This document shows positions 45,871 through 55,581 of a stretch of DNA of 64,000 nucleotides, one piece after another. The first letter of the stretch is position 1, and the number at the start of each line of letters is the position of its first letter. A program made the position numbers and the translations under genes. The DNA comes from Rhodophyticola porphyridii (GTDB lineage Bacteria; Pseudomonadota; Alphaproteobacteria; Rhodobacterales; Rhodobacteraceae): contig NZ_RCNT01000010.1 in assembly GCF_003688285.1 (NCBI RefSeq), positions 114,761 through 178,760 on the forward strand, written 5' to 3'. The notes under the pieces were generated by a model, which was not told the DNA's origin, did no database searches, and worked only from the letters and a program-made list of their open reading frames with translations.

Positions 45871-46632
45871 CTACCCCGCGGTCCAGCCGCCATCGACCCG
45901 TATGGACGCACCCGTTACCATGGCCGAGGCGTCACCGGCCAGAAACAGGACCGCTCCCATGATATCCTCCACCTCGGCCACGCGCGGCAGCTTGATCTTG
46001 CTCTCGATCCAGGCCCGCTTGTCCGGATCGTTGAAGGTCGGTTCGGTCAGGGGCGTGCGAATGAAGGTGGGACAGATCGTGTTGACCCGGATGTTCCGCG
46101 GCCCCCATTCGATCGCCATTGCCTTGGTCATCCCCTCAACCGCGTGTTTCGTAGCGCAATAGACGGCACGGTCGATACCGCCCACATGCCCCATCTGGCT
46201 TGAAATCTGGATGATCGAGCCGCCGCCACTCTCCTGCATCGAATGGGCCGCGCCCACGGCCAGAAAATAGGCCGCGCGCACATTCACATCCATCACCGCG
46301 TCATAATCCTCGGGCAGCGTCTTCAGCGCCGGGGAATGGCGGGCCAGACCGGCGGAATTGCACAGGATATCAAGCCGCCCGAGCCCTTTCAGCGCGTCAC
46401 GCACCGCCGCCTGATCGGTCACGTCAAGAGTTATCCCCTCTGCCGCATACCCCGCGCCCGCGATGTCCGCCACCGCAGCCGTCACGGCCTCCGCGCCGCG
46501 CGCGGCGATCACCACATGGGCGCCCGCCTCGGCCAGCGCCATGGCGCAGCCCAGGCCGATCCCGCGCGAGCCGCCGGTGACAAGCGCGCGACGGCCTTCC
46601 AGCCGGAAGGACGGCGTCCGGGGCAAGCTCAT
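45871..46632 (-). CDS. Short-chain dehydrogenase/reductase
   Basis: A 253-residue classical SDR. The NAD(P) motif TGGSRGIGLG is near residues 19-28, NSAGLA marks the adenine pocket, the catalytic Ser is in ISSQMG and the Tyr-Lys pair is in YCATKHA. The C-terminal DGGWTAG is typical. GAGGG 6 nt before ATG 46632 selects this start over one 16 codons upstream. It probably oxidises a polyol or hydroxy acid within the array; FabG-like function in fatty acid synthesis is less likely from context. Confidence 0.93.
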   Translation of the reverse strand: MSLPRTPSFRLEGRRALVTGGSRGIGLGCAMALAEAGAHVVIAARGAEAVTAAVADIAGAGYAAEGITLDVTDQAAVRDALKGLGRLDILCNSAGLARHSPALKTLPEDYDAVMDVNVRAAYFLAVGAAHSMQESGGGSIIQISSQMGHVGGIDRAVYCATKHAVEGMTKAMAIEWGPRNIRVNTICPTFIRTPLTEPTFNDPDKRAWIESKIKLPRVAEVEDIMGAVLFLAGDASAMVTGASIRVDGGWTAG

Positions 46633-46819
46633 GACGTGCCCTCGCCCGACAGGGAAGGATCGGCAAACTGTCCGGGACACAGCCCACGGGCGCGCGCCCG
46701 CCGCCCTCTACGATGCGGGTGGTCTCGCTCGCATTCTCTACGGCCGCGGGCCGCCTGCTCGGGCGGCATGGGGGCCCCCGGCAGCGCCGGCTCGGCGGAG
46801 GGGCGGATCGGCGCGGATA

Positions 46820-47773
46820 TCATGACGCCAGTTCCCGCATGCGGCCCAGCACATCGACACCCAGTTGGTCATACACATCCAGCAGGTCGACCAGCACCCA
46901 GTTCTCCCGGATCTTGCCGGCCTCGACCCGCCAGAAATCCAGCGAGCGCATGGTGAGCCTCTGCCCCGTTCCGGGTATGCCCAGCCAGGTGCCGCCGCTC
47001 AGCGTCATGTGCATTCCGGGCCAGCCGGTGAAGCCCACATAATTGCCTTCGGCAAACAGATGTCCACCGGCCGGGTCGCCCACCCGGTCGGGCATCGCGC
47101 CCAGAAACGGTGCCTGATGATGGGCGCGAAACCCATCTATCCCGCGGGCGGTGCCGATGCCCGCAGGCCCATACCAGCTACAGGCATCGTGCCAATAGTC
47201 CGGCAGACGCATCGCCTCGACACCTTCGGCATTCCTGCCGAGCGCTCTCAGCATGTCGCCCACGATCCCGGCCGCTTTCGTACCGTCGCCGGAAATGCGC
47301 AGCCCGTCCTGCGTGGCCGGACCCGGCACCTGCCATTCCCGCCCGAGCGACGGTGACAGCGGCCAGACACCGGCCTGCATCATCAGTTCCGGGATATCCC
47401 AAAGCCCCTGAAACTCCACGATGTTCCCCGCTTCGATCCGGTAGAACTCGTGAAGCCGCATCGCCGCCATCCGCCCGGTCGGCGGAATGTCGAGAAACGG
47501 GTTCATGAAGGCACCGCAGTAGTAACCGCAGGCGCCCACCCATGTGGCGCCCGCATCGGTACGCCCTTCCAGAACGATGGTGTTGCGCCGTTCCAGATCG
47601 GGGAAGGCGTGGCCAAGCCTGCCAAGCGCATCCTCGAAAAACGCGCCGGGGCCGTCCATCGTGCCGAACGGGTGGGCCAGATGCACGATCGCCCCGTCCT
47701 CGAACACCGACTGAGCGGCGGTCCAGTCGGTCAGATCAAGCAAGGGGGCAAGGCCGCGTTTGAGATCCAGCAT
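46820..47773 (-). CDS. Double NTF2/SnoaL-like protein B
   Basis: A 317-residue protein with two SnoaL/NTF2-like halves: residues 15-140 (FFEDALGRLGHAFPDLERRN, MRLHEFYRIEAGNIVEF) and about 185-310 (YWHDACSWYGPAG, MRSLDFWRVEAGKIRENWVLVD). The RIEAGNIVEFQG and RVEAGKIRENW segments are equivalent strands in the two halves, showing an internal duplication. It follows the HpsN/HisD-like dehydrogenase by 15 nt and resembles the protein at 43872 in layout. Ester-cyclase-like or isomerase activity is possible; nothing decides it. Confidence 0.8.
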   Translation of the reverse strand: MLDLKRGLAPLLDLTDWTAAQSVFEDGAIVHLAHPFGTMDGPGAFFEDALGRLGHAFPDLERRNTIVLEGRTDAGATWVGACGYYCGAFMNPFLDIPPTGRMAAMRLHEFYRIEAGNIVEFQGLWDIPELMMQAGVWPLSPSLGREWQVPGPATQDGLRISGDGTKAAGIVGDMLRALGRNAEGVEAMRLPDYWHDACSWYGPAGIGTARGIDGFRAHHQAPFLGAMPDRVGDPAGGHLFAEGNYVGFTGWPGMHMTLSGGTWLGIPGTGQRLTMRSLDFWRVEAGKIRENWVLVDLLDVYDQLGVDVLGRMRELAS

Positions 47774-47788
47774 GGGGTTTTCGTCGGC

Positions 47789-49114
47789 CTACTCCGCCGC
47801 CTCCCGGTAAGGTGCGCCTTTGCCATAAGGCACGTTCAGCCCACCATAGCGACGCACGCGGATATTGCACTGCTCCGCATGACCCACGAACCCCTCCAGC
47901 ATGCACAGCCGCGAGCCGTATTCGCCCACAAGGGTCGCGGCCTCGTCACTGACGATGCGCTGGTAGCTGTGCGTTTTCAGAAACTTGCCGACCCACAGAC
48001 CGCCAGTGTAGCGCCCGGCCTTCTTCGTCGGCAGGGTGTGGTTGGTCCCGATCACCTTGTCGCCATTGGCCACATTTGTGCGCGGACCCAGAAAAAGCGC
48101 GCCGTAGCTGGTCATGTTGTCCAGAAACCAGTCGTCGCGATCGGTCATCACCTGGATGTGCTCCGATGCGATCTCCTCGGAAACCGCCAGCATCTCGTCA
48201 TACCCGTCACAGAGGATGACCTCGCCGTAGTCGGCCCAGCTCACCCGCGCCGTCTCTGCCGTCGGCAGGATTTGCAGCAGTCTGTCGATCTCCGCCAGGG
48301 TCTCCTCCGCCAGTCTGCGGGAGTTGGTGATCAGCACCGCGGGGGAGTTGTAGCCGTGTTCCGCCTGCCCCAGCAGATCGGTGGCGCAGATCTCGCCATC
48401 CACGGTGTCATCTGCGATCACGCAGGTTTCCGTGGGGCCCGCGAACAGGTCGATGCCCACACGGCCGAACAACTGCCGCTTCGCTTCGGCCACGAAGGCA
48501 TTGCCCGGGCCGACCAACATGTCGACGGGTCTGATGCTTTCCGTGCCAAGCGCCATCGCGCCCACCGCCTGAACGCCGCCCAGCACCAGGATCTCGTCGG
48601 CCCCACCTTCATGCATCGCCGCCACGATTGCCGGGTGGGGTTTGCCGTTCACCGGCGGCGCGCTCGCCACGATGCGTTTGACGCCTGCCACCTTGGCGGT
48701 CAGCACCGACATATGCGCCGACGCGACCATGGGGAACTTTCCGCCCGGCACATAACAGCCCACGGAATTCACCGGGATGTTCTTGTGCCCCAGGATCACA
48801 CCCGGCATCGTCTCGATCTCGATATCCGTCATCGAGGCGCGCTGCGCCTCCGCAAAACGGCGGATCTGGGTCTGGGCGAAGCGGATATCCTCCATCTCGC
48901 GGGCCGAAACCTGGCTCATCGCGGCCTCGATCTCCGATGCGGTCAGCCGGAAGGCTCTCGGCTCGTACCCGTCGAATTTCGCGGATAGCTCCCGGACCGC
49001 CGCGTCGCCACGCGCCTCGATCCCGGCCAGCAATCCCTCAACCGTCTCGCGGGTCCTTGCGTCATCCTCCGCGCGCTCCGCTGCGGGCTTGCCGCGCTTG
49101 AGGTACTCGGCCAT
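47789..49114 (-). CDS. Histidinol-dehydrogenase-family protein (HpsN-like)
   Basis: A 441-residue Zn/NAD enzyme of the HisD superfamily. [18 protein letters not shown], the [15 protein letters not shown] loop, [13 protein letters not shown] and [14 protein letters not shown] (Gln and His zinc ligands) are present, and the last His ligand is in FVGHAEQCN. It is an accessory paralogue rather than the histidine-operon enzyme: no his genes are nearby and the sequence resembles the Roseobacter branch that includes sulfopropanediol 3-dehydrogenase. Enzymes of this fold oxidise a primary alcohol to the acid in two NAD steps, which fits catabolism of a polyol. GGAGG 6 nt before the ATG. Confidence 0.88.
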   Translation of the reverse strand: MAEYLKRGKPAAERAEDDARTRETVEGLLAGIEARGDAAVRELSAKFDGYEPRAFRLTASEIEAAMSQVSAREMEDIRFAQTQIRRFAEAQRASMTDIEIETMPGVILGHKNIPVNSVGCYVPGGKFPMVASAHMSVLTAKVAGVKRIVASAPPVNGKPHPAIVAAMHEGGADEILVLGGVQAVGAMALGTESIRPVDMLVGPGNAFVAEAKRQLFGRVGIDLFAGPTETCVIADDTVDGEICATDLLGQAEHGYNSPAVLITNSRRLAEETLAEIDRLLQILPTAETARVSWADYGEVILCDGYDEMLAVSEEIASEHIQVMTDRDDWFLDNMTSYGALFLGPRTNVANGDKVIGTNHTLPTKKAGRYTGGLWVGKFLKTHSYQRIVSDEAATLVGEYGSRLCMLEGFVGHAEQCNIRVRRYGGLNVPYGKGAPYREAAE

Positions 49115-49226
49115 CTTGATCCTCCCTCAGATCATCGCCGACAAGGATACCGGGGCACCTCTCCGTGACAAGGGGAAACTGCATACGATTGCAAGTCCAA
49201 TCGGCCGCATCGTCGATGCCTGTCGG

Positions 49227-50276
49227 CTAGCGCAGGGCGATCCCGTCCGCGTCGAAGAAATGCAGCTTGCGGTCCTCGAATGTCAGGCCGATGGGGTCAC
49301 CCGGTCTCAGCGATGTTTCCCCGTCGGTGCGCACGGTCAGCTTGCCCGATGCGCCGCAATCGACGATCAGATAGGCATCCGCGCCCAGATATTCGGTCAC
49401 ATCGACCGTGCCATCCACATGGCCGCCGCCCGTGGCGCCGATCGCGATCGCTTCCGGCCGGATCCCCAGTTGCGTGGCCCCCGCGGCCCCGGTGGCCGGC
49501 CCGCCCCCGCCACCGGGTAAAGAGAATGCGTCCTCCGCCACGGTGCAGGGCAGGATGTTCATTTTCGGGCTGCCGATGAATTGCGCCACGAACAGATTGG
49601 CGGGATGTTCGTAAAGTTCCCGCGGGCTGCCGACCTGTTCGATCCGACCGGCGCTCAGCACCACGATCCGGTCTGCCAGGGTCATCGCCTCAACCTGATC
49701 ATGGGTCACGTAGATCATCGTGGCATTCAGCGCCTGATGCAGCTTCGCGATTTCGTAGCGCATCTCGACGCGCAGCGAGGCATCCAGATTGGACAGCGGC
49801 TCATCGAAGAGAAACGCGGTCGGGTCGCGCACGATGGAGCGCCCGATCGCCACGCGCTGACGCTGCCCGCCGCTCAGATCCTTGGGGCGGCGGTCCAGAT
49901 ACTCCTCCAGCCGCAGGGCGCGGGCGGCCTCGGCCACCTTCTCCTCCTGCTCCGCCTTGGGCGCCCCCGCGGTTTTCAGGGAAAACCCCATATTGTCCCT
50001 GACCGACATGTGCGGATAAAGCGCGTAGGACTGGAACACCATCGCCAGGCCGCGCTTGCTCGGCGGTTCCGCCGTGGCGTCGCGCCCGTCGATGATGACC
50101 TGCCCGCGCGAGGTTTCCTCCAGCCCCGCGATCATCCGCAACAAGGTGGATTTTCCGCAGCCCGAGGGGCCGACGAAAATCACGAATTCGCTGTCGTCGA
50201 TGGTCAGGTCGACGCCCTTGATCACCTGCGCCTCGCCATACCATTTCTCGACCGCTTTCAGCTCGATCTTGCCCAT
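49227..50276 (-). CDS. ugpC: Carbohydrate ABC transporter ATP-binding protein (UgpC/MalK type)
   Basis: A 349-residue ATPase: Walker [10 protein letters not shown] (about 36-44), signature LSGGQRQR, Walker [13 protein letters not shown], switch His in YVTHDQVEA, then a C-terminal MalK-type regulatory OB/TOBE region (from about 240) containing [12 protein letters not shown] short glycine-rich segment ([14 protein letters not shown]) interrupts the OB region. It powers the binding protein and two permeases encoded upstream in the same array; the sn-glycerol-3-phosphate name is by family only. It starts 3 nt after the glycosidase stop. Confidence 0.94.
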   Translation of the reverse strand: MGKIELKAVEKWYGEAQVIKGVDLTIDDSEFVIFVGPSGCGKSTLLRMIAGLEETSRGQVIIDGRDATAEPPSKRGLAMVFQSYALYPHMSVRDNMGFSLKTAGAPKAEQEEKVAEAARALRLEEYLDRRPKDLSGGQRQRVAIGRSIVRDPTAFLFDEPLSNLDASLRVEMRYEIAKLHQALNATMIYVTHDQVEAMTLADRIVVLSAGRIEQVGSPRELYEHPANLFVAQFIGSPKMNILPCTVAEDAFSLPGGGGGPATGAAGATQLGIRPEAIAIGATGGGHVDGTVDVTEYLGADAYLIVDCGASGKLTVRTDGETSLRPGDPIGLTFEDRKLHFFDADGIALR

Positions 50277-50279
50277 GTC

Positions 50280-51569
50280 CTAAACCTCCCCGGCGGATGG
50301 CGATGCCCAGGCCAACCAGATCGCCGCCGTCCATGTGAATGTCGCGCCCCCCGCAGGCGTGCCGTCTTCCGGGCTGAAATACTCCGCAAATCCGTTTTCC
50401 GTGATGAGCCCCGCGGTATCGGCACGGATGCGCGCCGCCTCCGCGCTCAGCCCCTGTTCGGCCAGCCCGATGGCGGCCATCATGTTCATCACGCCCCAGA
50501 CCGGGCCGCGCCAGTAGCGCAGCGGGTCGAACCTGGGATGGGCCGGGTCGAAACTGGGCAAGGCGAACCGCGCCGTGTCCAGAATGCGCGCCAGCGTGGG
50601 AAGCGACCGGCGATCGGCCAGCCCGCCCCACCAGCACAGGAAGGACGCGTTTGAAACGGCGCCGGCCAGTTCCCCGCTGCGCAGGTCATAGCTGTCATAG
50701 GCGCCGGTCTCGGGGTTCCACAATCTCTCGGCCCCCGCCTCAAGTCGGGCGATCCAGCCGTCGATTTCCGCGCAATCCTCGCCCAGCACTCCCGCCGCAA
50801 GACGCAGATCGCGGCAAGCCCGCATCAGCGTGAAGGTCAGCGTCGGGTCGGCCACGCGAAACGGGCTTTCCGCAGCAATGGCCGCATCGTCCCAGCCCCG
50901 CTCGCGACCGAACTGGACCAGCCAGATATAGCGGTCGTAATCTTCCTTGGTCGGGCGCATCCGCGGGTTCACATGGCCCGTATCGCGGCGGGTATAGGGC
51001 GCCACGCCCTCGGGCGAGATCCGGGCCATCGCCGCATCCCAGTCCGGCGCGTTGTCGCGGCCCGCCTCCCAGGGATGTGTGATCGCCACGGCGCCGCTTT
51101 CGGCGCGGGCCGCCATGAACCAGCGGTGAAAAGCCATCAGGCCGGGAAACATCCGGCGCAACCGGTCGGCCCCGGTCTCGGGGTCGCGCTGATAGATGCG
51201 CCATGCAAAGCTCGCCGCGACCGGCGGCTGGCTGATCCCCGAAGAGGCCACGCGGCCCGCCCCCTTGCCCGCCGCGTCCTGCGTGCCCCAGATATCCGCA
51301 CCGGGAAAATAGCCCGGATCCGGCCGGTGGAACAGGATATGGGGCACCATGCCGTTTTCCCACTGCCCGGACATCAGCGTTTCCAGCTCGTTCCAGGCCC
51401 GGTTCACGTCGAAACAGGCAAAGCCCAACCCGGCAAAGGCACTGTCCCAGTTCCACTGGTAGGGGTAGAGCCCCGCCGTCGGCACCGTATAGCAGCCCTT
51501 GTCGTTCAGCCGCAGTATGCGGCGCGCCTCGCCATCGAGGTGGGAAAGATCCGCCGTCATCATCGTCAT
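50280..51569 (-). CDS. GH63-like (MGH1-type) glycoside hydrolase
   Basis: A 429-residue cytoplasmic glycosidase of the (alpha/alpha)6-barrel type. QWNWDSAFAGLGF (near 39-51), GQWENGMVPHILFH, SGISQPPVAASFAW, YWRGPVWGVMNMM and EYFSPEDGTPAGGATFTWTA are the blocks of GH63 enzymes that include glucosylglycerate and mannosylglycerate hydrolases. No signal peptide, so the substrate is hydrolysed after import. ATG 51569 overlaps the permease stop by 4 nt; a longer reading up to 52184 would run out of frame through the permease and is rejected. A compatible solute such as glucosylglycerate is a reasonable but unproven substrate. Confidence 0.85.
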   Translation of the reverse strand: MTMMTADLSHLDGEARRILRLNDKGCYTVPTAGLYPYQWNWDSAFAGLGFACFDVNRAWNELETLMSGQWENGMVPHILFHRPDPGYFPGADIWGTQDAAGKGAGRVASSGISQPPVAASFAWRIYQRDPETGADRLRRMFPGLMAFHRWFMAARAESGAVAITHPWEAGRDNAPDWDAAMARISPEGVAPYTRRDTGHVNPRMRPTKEDYDRYIWLVQFGRERGWDDAAIAAESPFRVADPTLTFTLMRACRDLRLAAGVLGEDCAEIDGWIARLEAGAERLWNPETGAYDSYDLRSGELAGAVSNASFLCWWGGLADRRSLPTLARILDTARFALPSFDPAHPRFDPLRYWRGPVWGVMNMMAAIGLAEQGLSAEAARIRADTAGLITENGFAEYFSPEDGTPAGGATFTWTAAIWLAWASPSAGEV

Positions 51570-52780
51570 CCCTTGACCGATCCCGCAGTCAGACCGCGCG
51601 TCATGAACTTCTCCAGCCCGAGGAACAGCGCCATCACCGGCACAGTCGCGATCACCGCGCCCGCCATCAGATGCTGGCGCGGGATCTCCGAGGAGTTGAG
51701 CGAGGCAATCCCCCGCGTCAGCGTGAATTTCGAGGGATCGTCCAGCAGCATGAAAGCGAGCAGGAACTCGTTCCAGGCGATCATGAAGACGTAAAGCGAA
51801 ACGCTGGCCAGCGCAGGCAGGCTGAGCGGCAGGGTGATCTTCCAGATCACCTGCAACCGGCTCAGCCCGTCCATCAGGCCGGCCTCCTCCACCTCCGCCG
51901 GCAGCCCCCGGAAATAGCCCTGCAACATGTAAAGCGCCACCGGGATCGTGGTGACCGGATAGATCATCACGATGCCCGCAATGGAGTTTCTGAGCCCCGT
52001 CATCGAGAACGCGATATAGATCGGCAGGGCCAGAACGATCATCGGCACCATGTAGATCAGCAGGATCGAGCGGGAGAGCGCCTTTTGACCCTTGAACCGC
52101 AGCCGCGCCACCGCATAGGCGCCCGGGATCGAAAAGGCGAGCGTGATCAGCACCGTCAGGATCGAGATATAGAAGCTGGTCCACAGATAGCTGCCGAAGT
52201 TGAAATTCCGGAACAGCTCTTCGTAACTACGGAACAACTCCCACCCGCGGCTCAGATCGATGGTGAAATCCAGCGGATTGGCAATAAGCTCGCCCTGCGT
52301 TTTCAGGCTGGTCATCACCATCACGTAAAATGGAATCGCGACCGCGGCGGTAAAGAAGATGTACCCGAACCCGGTCAGAAAGCGGATCACCGCTTCCTCC
52401 CATTCGTGACGCGTCAGCGGGCCTCTCGGGCAACCATGCAGGATCACCGACATCGGCCAGCCAAGCGCGAGGGCGAACCCGATGCCCGCCATCAGATGCG
52501 CCCCGGGACCGGCGTCGCCCGAAACATGGATCGGGCTGATCCCTGTATAGCTGAGCGCGACCGCCAGCGCCGACAGACCGGCGACCAGCATCCAGCCCGC
52601 CCGGATCTCCAGCGCGGCAAGCCCGGCCAACGCGCCCAGTATCAGGCATCCGGTCAATCCGGGCCGAAACGCCGCCCCGGTGACGAAGGACAATAACACC
52701 GCCACGGCGGTCGCCACGATCAGGGCCCAGAACACGCCCAGAATCGGCCCGGTGATGAAACTGTTCCAGAATACCTTCAT
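51566..52780 (-). CDS. Carbohydrate ABC transporter permease (MalG type) with extra N-terminal helices
   Basis: A 404-residue permease. The C-terminal 270 residues are a normal MalG-like domain starting with FGYIFFTAAVAIPFYVMVMTS, with the EAA loop EVEEAGLMDGLSRLQVIWKITLP. Before it are about 130 residues with four hydrophobic helices (for example GCLILGALAGLAALEI, GWMLVAGLSALAVALSY and AGIGFALALGWPMSV) not present in MalG or UgpE (about 280-290 residues). The ribosome-binding site GGAGG 7 nt before ATG 52780 shows that the extension is translated. The extra helices may shape substrate entry or bind a partner. Confidence 0.92.
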   Translation of the reverse strand: MKVFWNSFITGPILGVFWALIVATAVAVLLSFVTGAAFRPGLTGCLILGALAGLAALEIRAGWMLVAGLSALAVALSYTGISPIHVSGDAGPGAHLMAGIGFALALGWPMSVILHGCPRGPLTRHEWEEAVIRFLTGFGYIFFTAAVAIPFYVMVMTSLKTQGELIANPLDFTIDLSRGWELFRSYEELFRNFNFGSYLWTSFYISILTVLITLAFSIPGAYAVARLRFKGQKALSRSILLIYMVPMIVLALPIYIAFSMTGLRNSIAGIVMIYPVTTIPVALYMLQGYFRGLPAEVEEAGLMDGLSRLQVIWKITLPLSLPALASVSLYVFMIAWNEFLLAFMLLDDPSKFTLTRGIASLNSSEIPRQHLMAGAVIATVPVMALFLGLEKFMTRGLTAGSVKG

Positions 52781-52880
52781 CTACCCGCCTCCGTCCTGGC
52801 GTCGCCCATAGGGCGGGCCGCTTCCGGAGCCGCGCGCCGCGCCGGATCGGCCGCCGTGCGCCGGGCAGGACAACGCCAGC

Positions 52881-54116
52881 TCACAGGCCCTCCTCCTTCG
52901 ACATGAACCGGAAGAAAAACCATGAAAAACACAAAAGGCAGATCAGGATCACCACGGCCACGGCCGCGCCCGCCCCGATATTGCTCAGCGCAAAGGCCTG
53001 CTCATAGACGTTCACCGTCAGCGTCCGTGTGCCCGCATTGCCGCCGGTCAAAAGGAAGATGTCGTCGAACTTGTTGAAGGTCCAGATGAAGCGCAGCAAG
53101 AACAGGACGCTCAGGATGCCCATCAGCATCGGCAGGCTCAGATAGCGGAATTTCTGAAACGGCGACGCGCCATCCACATCCGCGGCCTCGTACATGTCCG
53201 TATCGATGGATTGCATCCGCGCGAGGATGAACAGGAAGGAGAGCGGGAAATAGCGCCAGATCTCGAAGACCGTGACCATGACCAGCGCCAGCGGGCGCTC
53301 TCCGAAGAAATTGATCGCGTCGTCGGTGACGCCCATCTGGATCAGCAGCGCGTTCACGCTGCCTGAGAACGGGTCGAAGAGGATGATCCAGGAAAACGCC
53401 ACCGCGATCACCGGGGCCACATAGGGAAACAGATACAGCCCCCTGAGCACGCCCTGCCCGCGAAACTCCTTGTTCAGGAGCAGCGCCGCGAACAGCCCCA
53501 CGATCAGGGCGCCGAACGTGCCGAAAACCGTGTAGAAAAGCGTGGCCCCGATCACCGTCCAGAATTCGCGCGCATCGAACAGCTCCGCGAAATTCTCCAG
53601 CGTGAACTCCCCGCTGGTCAGCACGTTTTCCGCCGCGCCGCTGATCGCGGGCTGATCGGTCTCTATCGCGATCTCGGCCGCTTCGATATCCCCCGGCACG
53701 GCCACGGGCAGTTCCAGCGTCAACCGCCCGCCGGGGTCCAGCAGATCGAAGCGGCAGGTCAGCGCCTGCGCCTCCAGTACGCAGCCTTCGGGCACCTCCA
53801 GCAGCTCCACGCCCTCGGGGATCGTATCGCTCAGCACGATGTCGGAAATCGGATCGGTCTGGCTGGAATTGCGGATCCGGTAGCGAATATAGGGCGCCGC
53901 TTCATCCGCATCGCGCAGGTCCTCCCGCACCATCGGCGCCGCCGCGCGCAGATCGGCAAGGTCCACCGGCTTGAAACTGATCCAGAAGATCGCCAGCAGG
54001 GGCAGGATCACCACCAGCATCACGCTGGCCAATGTGGGAAACAGCAGACCCCAGGCCAGACGCGCCTCGCGACGGGCCAGCGGGCCGGTTCCCTTGGGCG
54101 GGATCGCGGTTGTCAT
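52881..54116 (-). CDS. Carbohydrate ABC transporter permease (MalF type) with periplasmic beta-rich insertion
   Basis: A 411-residue permease. Helix 1 (about 22-45) is followed by about 110 residues outside the membrane (RNSSQTDPISDIVLSDTIP, LDPGGRLTLELPVAVPGD) that resemble a DUF11/CARDB-like beta-sandwich, then by five helices with the EAA loop YEAADVDGASPFQKFRYLSLP. MalF also has a periplasmic domain after early helices but of unrelated sequence. ATG 54116 has GGAG 8 nt upstream; GTG 54125 is an alternative. It pairs with the permease at 51566. Confidence 0.92.
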   Translation of the reverse strand: MTTAIPPKGTGPLARREARLAWGLLFPTLASVMLVVILPLLAIFWISFKPVDLADLRAAAPMVREDLRDADEAAPYIRYRIRNSSQTDPISDIVLSDTIPEGVELLEVPEGCVLEAQALTCRFDLLDPGGRLTLELPVAVPGDIEAAEIAIETDQPAISGAAENVLTSGEFTLENFAELFDAREFWTVIGATLFYTVFGTFGALIVGLFAALLLNKEFRGQGVLRGLYLFPYVAPVIAVAFSWIILFDPFSGSVNALLIQMGVTDDAINFFGERPLALVMVTVFEIWRYFPLSFLFILARMQSIDTDMYEAADVDGASPFQKFRYLSLPMLMGILSVLFLLRFIWTFNKFDDIFLLTGGNAGTRTLTVNVYEQAFALSNIGAGAAVAVVILICLLCFSWFFFRFMSKEEGL

Positions 54117-54200
54117 CGTCGACACTCCGACATCGGGGCGGGGTGCCCCGGGCGGGATGACCCGCCCGAAGCCTCGCAGGAAGGGTTCAGTGCGGGCCGG

Positions 54201-55559
54201 TCACTCGATCCGCGCCAGTTCCTCGTTCATCAGCGCTACGGTCGCCGCCGCATCGCGCACGCCGTCCATGTATTCGCGGACAAGCCGGTTGATGACCTGG
54301 CTGTTGACGATCCGGCTGGCCAGCGCCAGCTGCCCCTCGGCGACGCCCCACCGCTGCGCCACATCGAGGCCGCCGACGATCTCGTCGATCATCTCCTGGG
54401 CATAGAGGTCACCCAGAGGCGCGCGCCGGTCGACGCCCACATCAAGCTGCGCCCAGGCATCGGTGAAGGCGGTCGGATTGTCCGCCGTTCCGCGGCGGAT
54501 CGGGAACTTGCCCTCGGGCGCGATGGCCAGCGTCTGGGTGTATCCCTCCGCCATGGAATATTCCACGAAGGCCATCGCCGCATCGGTGTTGGCATCCGCC
54601 GTGATCCCGAAATACCGGATATCGGCCCAGGCCGCGCCATCGGGGTTCGACGGGCCGGCGAAATTGGTCACGATCCCGGTGCGCGACGCCAGTTCGCCAC
54701 TGGTCGGGTCGTCGGTGATGGTCGGTGGCGCGCTGTCCCGCAGCCCCGCCAGTTCATCCAGAATGAAGGGCGACCAGATGATCATCGCCGCCCGGCCCGC
54801 GAAATAGAGTTCCCGCGATTGCTGCCAGAACAGCTCCCCGTCGGGCGACGCCTCCACAATCGCGGCATAGAATTCCAGCACTTCGGTCGTGGCCGCCTCG
54901 TCCAGCGGCTGAACCCCGTCCGGCCCTACCGGGCTGACCCCGTTGGCAAGGAACACATGCTCCAGAACCTGGCTCATGAAGTTCTCGTCCACCTTGGTCG
55001 CCGCCACGAAGCCGAACATCTCGGGCGGGTTGTGCAGCGCCTCGATGGCGGCCAGCACATTGGCATAGGTTGTTGGCGGCTCCAGCCCGTTCTCCTCGAA
55101 CAGATCGGCCCGGTAGACGATCATCTGCGTCCAGCCGTCCACCGGAACCGAGGCGAATCCGTCCTCCGTCGAGGCCATGTTCAGCGCGCCGGGGGCGAAG
55201 GTTTCGGCCCCCAGCTCCTCGATCACATCGGTTGCAGCGTCGATATCCAGAATGCCGGCCTCCGCCCAGGGCAGCGCATATTGCAGCGGGTGGTAGATCA
55301 CGTCGGGCAGATCGCCCGCGGCAAAGGCCGCCGTCGCCCGCGTACCCAGATCGCTCTCGGTGACCGGGATCACCTCGACCGAGATACCGGAGGCCTCGGT
55401 GAACTCCGCCGCCATCGCCTCCTGCAGCGCCAGACGTTCGGGCTGTTCTTCCGTGGTCCAGAACCGGATCGTGTCCTGCGCCGCCGCCACCGAAGCGAGC
55501 GCCAGGCTCGATGCGGCGGCCAGCAGGGCCATACGGGTCCCTTTCATCATCATCGTCAT
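54201..55559 (-). CDS. Family 1 sugar-binding protein of an ABC importer
   Basis: A 452-residue extracytoplasmic solute-binding protein. The signal peptide is residues 1-27 (MKGTRMALLAAASSLALASVAAA core), and the mature protein begins DTIRFWTTEEQPERLALQEA. GDLPDVIYHPLQYALPWAEAG and RAAMIIWSPFILDEL are the two-lobe signatures of SBP_bac_1 proteins, which bind oligosaccharides or glycosylated solutes. GGAGG 7 nt before ATG 55559. It is the first structural gene after the LacI regulator, as usual for sugar operons. Confidence 0.94.
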   Translation of the reverse strand: MTMMMKGTRMALLAAASSLALASVAAAQDTIRFWTTEEQPERLALQEAMAAEFTEASGISVEVIPVTESDLGTRATAAFAAGDLPDVIYHPLQYALPWAEAGILDIDAATDVIEELGAETFAPGALNMASTEDGFASVPVDGWTQMIVYRADLFEENGLEPPTTYANVLAAIEALHNPPEMFGFVAATKVDENFMSQVLEHVFLANGVSPVGPDGVQPLDEAATTEVLEFYAAIVEASPDGELFWQQSRELYFAGRAAMIIWSPFILDELAGLRDSAPPTITDDPTSGELASRTGIVTNFAGPSNPDGAAWADIRYFGITADANTDAAMAFVEYSMAEGYTQTLAIAPEGKFPIRRGTADNPTAFTDAWAQLDVGVDRRAPLGDLYAQEMIDEIVGGLDVAQRWGVAEGQLALASRIVNSQVINRLVREYMDGVRDAAATVALMNEELARIE

Positions 55560-55581
55560 GGTCTTTCCTCCCAGTGAGTGT

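Noticed and set aside
50280..52184. A 634-residue reading of the glycosidase gene
   Set aside because: The first 205 codons lie out of frame within the MalG-type permease, whose own frame is clear; the glycosidase starts at 51569 with a 4-nt overlap.
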